A stretch of 10,555 nucleotides of DNA from NCBI GenBank assembly GCA_964560875.1, contig CAZLMW010000192.1, positions 1-10,555 on the forward strand, given 5' to 3'. Position 1 is the first letter of the stretch, and each line of letters starts with the position of its first letter. The position numbers were made by a program, and so were the translations under genes. The stretch comes from CAZLMW01 sp964560875 (GTDB lineage: Bacteria; Myxococcota_A; UBA9042). The notes beneath the pieces were generated by a model. The model ran no database searches and had not been told where the DNA came from. It was given only the letters and a program-made list of their open reading frames with translations. Positions 7,101 to 10,555 of the stretch are shown piece by piece.

Positions 7101-10100
7101 GGCGTCTGTAAGAGCCTGGCGGTCGATTACGACCACGATGGGTTGATCGGCGGCGCGGACAAGTGCCCGACGACCTGGAGCCCTGCGAACGGTGCGGTTT
7201 GTCCGGCGTGGACGGGGACGGGCTACGGCAAGAGCCGGGCGTTGAACGTGGGGCAGCCCGACGCGAGCGGCAAGACCGGCGCGTCGACGTGGGCCCGGAG
7301 CAATGAGCCGGTGGAGATCCCGCTGGTCAACGGGATCTTGGATTCGAGCGTGGTCGGCTACTGGCCGCTGAACGGCAACGGAAACGACGCGTCTGCGGCG
7401 AGCAACAACACGACCAGCGGCTCGGTCAAAGCGATCGATGGACCATTGGGCAAATCAACGGCGAGCACGTTCGACGGCTCTGCAGGTAACGTGCTGAAAA
7501 CGCCCGCTTCCAGCTCCCTTGAGATCAACTCCAAGAGCTACAGCTTCTCGTTGTGGATGCGCCACGACAAGCTCACCGTCGCAACGGGCGGCGCAGCTGA
7601 GCAGTACCCGATCGGCCTGCGTCACTCCGGCGGCGGGTTGAACATCGTCCTTTACGCGCTCAAGAACCATCTGGGCAAAGTCGCGTGGTCGCAGGATGGT
7701 TGCGGGCACACCACCGCGGCGGAAACGAAGACGCGGGTCGACGACGGCAAGTGGCACAACCTGGTGTTCGTCAACGACAAGGGTCGGTCGTCGATCTTCG
7801 TCGACGGTCGTTTGGATGTCTCTGTGCCGCTGAAAGAGTGCGTCATCGCCCCCAACAAGCCGGTGCTCACCATCGGGGCCGGCAGTGCGACGTCCGATCG
7901 CCGGTGGAAGGGTGACCTGTCTGACCTGGTGGTGTTGCGTCGTGTACTCACCCCGAGCGAGATCGCCATTTACGCCAACAGCAAAGCGCCTTACGGCTCC
8001 CACTACGCGCCCGGCGCGCAGGCCGACTTCGACGACGTGCGCGTGACCGAGACGACGCCGTGGCAGAAGGCGCACGGCACGCACCAGGAGATCATTGGCT
8101 GGCGGCCGCACAGCGACACGGACCTCAAGGACGTCGTGGCGTATTGGAAGCTGGATGGGGATGGCAAGGACGTCGTTTCGGGCGCGGGTGGGATACCAAA
8201 GTCGACCAAGCCGACGTTGGGACGCTTTGGTGATCCCGATGGCGCGTTGGCCTTCGCGGGTAACGCAAGCGTCGAGATCGACACGACCAAGCTCAGCGAC
8301 CAGCTGTTGCCGGCCGTGGGGACCATCGAGGCGTGGTTCAAGACGTCGACACCGTGCAAAAGTGGCATTCATCAGACCATCTTCAACTCACCACCTGCCG
8401 GCGGTGTCGGCGCCAGCTTGCTGGTGCTTGAATCGGGCAATGGTGAGAACCCGTGCGGGATCGCGTTTTCCAGCAGCAGCGGCATGATCTGGGCACCCGG
8501 CAAGCTCGCCGCCGATCGTTGGTACCACGTCGCTGTCACTTGGAATGGGGCACGTTCGCAGCTGTATCTCGATGGTGTGCTTCGCGGGGACTCCAACGGC
8601 AACATCAGCACGAAGGAGTCGCCGGGCAAGTTTGCTGGCAGCAAGCCGCCAATCGCGCAGATTGGACAGAGCTACAACAAGTACTATCTGAGCGGCGCCA
8701 TTGACGAGGTCATCATCCACAAGGTCGCCAAGAGCGCCGACTATCTCGCCAAGCGCGCACGAGGCCTGCCGCGCGTTCGGTTCTTCGCTGCCACCGATGC
8801 CAAGAAGAACAGCGCGGGCAAGTTCAGCTACCACGGCTACAAGCTGCGCTGGGGCAACCCGGCGGCCAAGGCGCTGCCGACGTGGGTCATGTCGCTCGAC
8901 AAGAAGACCAAGTGCGACGCGTTGTTGTCATCGTGCCTCGGGTACGCCGGCTGGTGGCGCTTGGACGATATCAGCGGCAAATGGGCGATCGACGAGACCG
9001 TCTACCGGCACCACGCGACCCTGAAGAACGCGCCTGAGCGCATCGCAGGTCGGCACCTGACCGGCTTACGATTCAAGTTGGCGGCAAAGCAGGAATTGGT
9101 GATCCCCTCCGCCAAACAGTTCGACTTCGGCGCCGCCGACCGATTCAGCTCAGAAGGCAGCTTCTCAACCACCGCCGGCGATGCCGTGATCCTGAACACC
9201 ACCGGTTCGAGCAATGTCGCGAAGCACCTGTTCGCGTCCAAGGTGGTCTATTTCCAGAGCCGGGGCGCCAAGAACGGTGGCAGCGCGAGCACCATCAAGT
9301 CGAAGGCGAATTTCAACGACGGCAAGTGGCACCACGCAGCCGGCGTGCGTCACTTCGCTGGCGATGAGAACGCGCTCTTCGTCGACGGCGTCGAGGCCGG
9401 ACCTCGGGTGACCGACAAGCAGCCCGGTGGCTTCGCCGGTGTGCCATACAACTCGGGAATGAGCGACACGGACGTCGACGACCTGCGGATCATGCATCGC
9501 GCGCTCGCCGCGGACGAGCTGCTCCATTACCCGCTGAGTTCCTGGCACATGCCGTGCAGCGATGGCTCGTGCAAGCCGCCTACCCCGCCACCACCTGGTG
9601 ACCTCGACCACGACGGTCTCGCGGGCAGTCAAGATGACTGTCCGACTGTCTGGAGCCCCGCCAACGGCGCGGTGTGCCCGGCGTGGACAGCGAATGGTTG
9701 GGCGTCGATGGACGCGAACATCGGCGCGCCGGACGCGAGCGGCAAGCCGGGGGCGTCGACTGCGCGGCGGACGAATGAGCCGGTTGAAATCCCGTTGGTC
9801 AACGGGATTTCAGATAGCAGCGTGAGACACTATCTCAAGTTCGACGGTACACCGCAGGACGAAATCACCGGCGCGGCCGCAACTGCTGGACAAGCCGTTG
9901 GGTTCGCGGCCGGTTCGACTGGGCTTGGCCAGGCGCTCAATGTCGATGGACTGAAGAAAGCACCGAAGCTTTCCACGCCAATACTCGGGACCGCAAAACA
10001 ATTCACGATGATGATGTGGTTCAAGGCGCCGAAGCCCAGCGGCGCCGATCGCCCGATGGTTACCTTTAGTTACGGCGGCGGGAACACATGGGCCATCGAG

Positions 10101-10555
10101 CACCAGCCGAAAAACAACAAGAACCCTGGCGTAAATCCGGGCCTCGGAGTGTTCGCTGGCCACTACAACACGAAGATGTACGCCGATGCGGGAGCCGCCG
10201 ACACTTGGCACCACGTGGCGCTCGTCGTCGACCGGGACCGCATCGCGATGCTGTATGTGGACGGCAAGCTAGCTGCACAGCATGTGTATAGTGGCAACGA
10301 GACGTGGAGTTTCCCCAACAACACCTTGTATTTGGGAGCTTATGACCCCAACAAGTACACGCTCGCAACCAACCAATTCGGTGGGCTGATCGACGAATTC
10401 ATCGTCCATTCGCGGATGCTCAGCCCCACAGAAATCGCCACCTACGTCCACAGCAAGGCGCCTTACGGGACCCGCTACACGCCGAAAGCCCAGCCCGACT
10501 ACGACGACCTGCGTGTGACCGAGACGACGCCGTGGCAACCCGCGCACGGCACGCA
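4134..10555 (+). CDS. Giant Cys-rich, TSP3 and LamG-domain lipoprotein (3' partial)
   Basis: The frame is open from ATG 4134 to the window end (at least 2,140 codons, no stop). AGGA at 4126-4129 is the ribosome-binding site. Residues 1-26 are a lipoprotein signal (hydrophobic LLACISVALVASSGC; Cys26 would be lipidated, Val at +2). Residues 27-82 are an acidic Asp/Thr linker. Residues 83-992 hold about 35 cysteine-rich units with about 140 Cys. At 998-1011 follows a TSP3-like calcium loop (DYDHDG...DKCP), then LamG/concanavalin-like jellyroll domains at about 1073-1287, 1334-1543 and 1604-1802. Recurrent signs are Y/W-W-x-L-(D/N)-G, D-G-K-W-H-x-(L/A), F-V-D-G and the final DEV/DDL-I-HR strand. 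After a Pro-rich linker a second calcium loop (1823-1836) and a fourth LamG (about 1897-2111) repeat the module. LamG folds usually bind sugars or proteins, so a surface adhesin is likely but unproven. The exact subfamily of each LamG cannot be told by eye. Confidence 0.93.
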   Translation, partial: MKMIARICETTLLACISVALVASSGCVDTVNIENKIQKIAEDTGSGEDGKLSDDTVADVAGDTGQTDTSVADTGPIDTFQPECSKADDCKDKVKDLGACEQATCNAGTCEKAAKAKDATCDDGDKCTDSDKCDAAGKCGGTAKDCSTGNPCKIGTCSKASGQCTESNADPGVKCDDKNKCTKDDACGGGDCVGDSVQCDDNNVCTDDSCNAAKGCVNAANSAQCVDGDECTTKDACKAGKCTGAKQDCDDKNLCTTDACDPKSGCSNKHNTEKCDDGNACTLTDTCAAGQCAGKKKDCDDNTACTTDACAAGKCTHKHKDGACDDGDKCTSGDKCTKGKCGGDKVDCDDNNVCTDDSCDAKTGCKKTNNTAKCSDGEPCTNEDTCKAGKCEGGKAPSCDDGNGCTKDSCEKGRGCKHTKLADAAKCDDGNGCTKEDKCGAGKCAGVGKQCDDGDPCTKNGCQANKCQFSKHTGACDDGNACTVGATCKTGKCVGKKKDCDDANPCTNDSCDAKTGCKYANNTDTCGDGDVCTGTKASPDVCKAGKCAPGAGVKCDDGNACTADVCVKAKGCESKAVKDGGTCSDGDACTEKDACKAGKCGGTTVNCDDNNVCTADSCDAKSGCKNTAVKDGAGCTDGNACTEKDACKSGACSAVSRICKDGNPCTDDGCDKKTGCTFTNNDKNACSDNTVCTGIKAAPDACKAGKCVPGKTLVCNDGKVCTTDTCDAKTGCKFTNIKTGTSCNDGNSCTVSDVCNGKGGCTGKGKNCDDKNPCTTDSCANDKCAYANNSGPCSDGSVCTQTDKCDGKGKCVGANPLPCDDKNVCTDDSCDAKIGCKKTPNTKPCSDGNKCTGKAGVDSCKAGKCVAGAAVTCPDDKNECTNEACDKVKGCVTTPNAKSCEDGSKCTKNDTCKAGKCAAGPKVDCGDGISCTVDGCDAKTGCTNKADAKQCDDANACTTDSCDGKNGCTKTNVADGTACSIGSVKGACKTGVCKSLAVDYDHDGLIGGADKCPTTWSPANGAVCPAWTGTGYGKSRALNVGQPDASGKTGASTWARSNEPVEIPLVNGILDSSVVGYWPLNGNGNDASAASNNTTSGSVKAIDGPLGKSTASTFDGSAGNVLKTPASSSLEINSKSYSFSLWMRHDKLTVATGGAAEQYPIGLRHSGGGLNIVLYALKNHLGKVAWSQDGCGHTTAAETKTRVDDGKWHNLVFVNDKGRSSIFVDGRLDVSVPLKECVIAPNKPVLTIGAGSATSDRRWKGDLSDLVVLRRVLTPSEIAIYANSKAPYGSHYAPGAQADFDDVRVTETTPWQKAHGTHQEIIGWRPHSDTDLKDVVAYWKLDGDGKDVVSGAGGIPKSTKPTLGRFGDPDGALAFAGNASVEIDTTKLSDQLLPAVGTIEAWFKTSTPCKSGIHQTIFNSPPAGGVGASLLVLESGNGENPCGIAFSSSSGMIWAPGKLAADRWYHVAVTWNGARSQLYLDGVLRGDSNGNISTKESPGKFAGSKPPIAQIGQSYNKYYLSGAIDEVIIHKVAKSADYLAKRARGLPRVRFFAATDAKKNSAGKFSYHGYKLRWGNPAAKALPTWVMSLDKKTKCDALLSSCLGYAGWWRLDDISGKWAIDETVYRHHATLKNAPERIAGRHLTGLRFKLAAKQELVIPSAKQFDFGAADRFSSEGSFSTTAGDAVILNTTGSSNVAKHLFASKVVYFQSRGAKNGGSASTIKSKANFNDGKWHHAAGVRHFAGDENALFVDGVEAGPRVTDKQPGGFAGVPYNSGMSDTDVDDLRIMHRALAADELLHYPLSSWHMPCSDGSCKPPTPPPPGDLDHDGLAGSQDDCPTVWSPANGAVCPAWTANGWASMDANIGAPDASGKPGASTARRTNEPVEIPLVNGISDSSVRHYLKFDGTPQDEITGAAATAGQAVGFAAGSTGLGQALNVDGLKKAPKLSTPILGTAKQFTMMMWFKAPKPSGADRPMVTFSYGGGNTWAIEHQPKNNKNPGVNPGLGVFAGHYNTKMYADAGAADTWHHVALVVDRDRIAMLYVDGKLAAQHVYSGNETWSFPNNTLYLGAYDPNKYTLATNQFGGLIDEFIVHSRMLSPTEIATYVHSKAPYGTRYTPKAQPDYDDLRVTETTPWQPAHGT
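4380..7109 (+). repeat. About 35 alternating cysteine-rich units
   Basis: Each unit is about 26 residues with four Cys (C-x5-C, then x4-9, C, x3-6, C). Two types alternate almost strictly. Type A reads CxDGxxCTxxDxCKAGKCxG. Type B reads CDDxNxCTxDSCDAKTGC followed by an Asn/Lys-rich spacer. The first unit has an extra Cys; near the end two B-type units stand side by side, and the last unit is degenerate with three Cys. Cys sum to about 140, an even number compatible with full disulfide pairing in the envelope. DNA of some units is still very similar (for example from 4724, 5174, 5949 and 6588), pointing to expansion by duplication. The arrangement resembles disulfide-rich repeats of secreted myxobacterial proteins, but I cannot name an established family for it. 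Confidence 0.9.
7125..8083 (+). repeat. Module copy 1: TSP3-like loop plus LamG plus TETTPW tail
   Basis: Copy 1 of a long internal duplication in the lipoprotein gene. It starts with the calcium-loop motif DYDHDGLIGGADKCP, continues with WSPANGAVCPAW, NEPVEIPLVNGI and a LamG domain, and ends with KAPYG and RVTETTPWQKAHGT. The same order returns at 9600-10555. In copy 1 two further LamG domains follow (about 8133-8760 and 8943-9540) before copy 2 begins. These two are diverged from LamG1 and from each other. Confidence 0.85.
7314..7339. repeat. Imperfect palindrome inside the lipoprotein gene, copy 1
   Basis: AGATCCCG (7315-7322) and CGGGATCT (7331-7338) pair perfectly. TG (7324-7325) pairs with CA (7328-7329) around the centre GT, with one mismatch (7323/7330). 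It lies in codons for EIPLVNGI, just before LamG1, at the same place as the palindrome of 9785-9812. Confidence 0.7.
9600..10555 (+). repeat. Module copy 2: TSP3-like loop plus LamG plus TETTPW tail, cut by window end
   Basis: Copy 2 starts with DLDHDGLAGSQDDCP and keeps WSPANGAVCPAW, PDASGK, NEPVEIPLVNGI, KAPYG and RVTETTPWQPAHGT. The offset from copy 1 is 2,475 bp at the calcium loop and 2,472 bp at the tail, so the period is about 824 residues. The linking parts are close to copy 1, while the LamG cores differ clearly, suggesting diversification of the binding domains between conserved connectors. More copies may follow outside the window. Confidence 0.85.
9785..9812. repeat. Perfect 13-bp-arm palindrome inside the lipoprotein gene, copy 2
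   Basis: TGAAATCCCGTTG (9785-9797) and CAACGGGATTTCA (9800-9812) are exact reverse complements around a 2-nt centre, GT. The element lies entirely in coding sequence (codons for EIPLVNGIS), just before the fourth LamG domain. It could form a cruciform in DNA or a strong hairpin in mRNA. Whether it acts is unknown. Confidence 0.85.

Noticed and set aside
4380..7109. CRISPR-like or satellite array suggested by the regular spacing
   Set aside because: The repeats are degenerate, in frame and without unique spacers of constant length; they are protein-coding units.
4284..7136. Two long minus-strand Ala/Val-rich frames (4284-5546 and 5880-7136)
   Set aside because: Both are antisense shadows of the same repeats, with hydrophobic low-complexity products and no recognisable domain.
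9624..9642. Short inverted repeat CAGTCA / TGACTG near the second calcium loop
   Set aside because: Only 6-bp arms, and copy 1 has no counterpart, so there is no support for function.

Overview
The window is GC-rich DNA. It looks like a member of the Myxococcota or a neighbouring former-Deltaproteobacteria lineage. This is inferred from gene content, not from a marker gene: a eukaryote-like Ser/Thr kinase with a transmembrane segment and a long Lys/Ala arm, a TPR membrane protein directly behind it, and a giant lipoprotein made of cysteine-rich repeats, thrombospondin-3-like calcium loops and LamG-type jellyroll domains. No rRNA, tRNA, transposase, integrase or CRISPR array was seen.

Left part (1-1326). 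A small regulatory-looking cassette. A possible minus-strand gene runs off the left edge. It is followed by an AT-rich patch, a long imperfect hairpin (146-200) and a RadC/MPN-like gene (306-728) that has lost its metal-binding residues. This gene converges with, and overlaps by 46 bp, a minus-strand XRE-family repressor gene (683-1150). Related palindromic sequences sit in front of the left-edge gene (103-121) and in front of the XRE gene (1184-1200), so one repressor may act at both ends of the cassette.

Middle part (1327-4032). A Ser/Thr protein kinase gene with an excellent ribosome-binding site is followed after 3 nt by a gene for a secreted or membrane TPR protein, almost certainly one operon. 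Two hairpins in tandem (4031-4076) lie at the end of this unit.

Right part (4134 to beyond 10555). One uninterrupted reading frame of at least 2,140 codons encodes a lipoprotein that continues past the window. Its order is: lipoprotein signal with Cys26; acidic Asp/Thr-rich linker; about 35 cysteine-rich units (about 140 Cys in about 910 residues) alternating between two types; then a module of one TSP3-like calcium loop plus LamG-like domains; then the start of a second copy of that module about 2.47 kb further on. A higher-order 480-bp period in the Cys-rich part, and a palindrome kept in both module copies with covarying synonymous changes, are the most unusual sequence-level signals.

How the parts may work together is inference. 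The kinase and TPR protein look like an envelope-spanning sensor pair. The lipoprotein looks like a very large surface structure, possibly an adhesin or contact protein. The shared strand and close spacing suggest, but do not show, a functional link.
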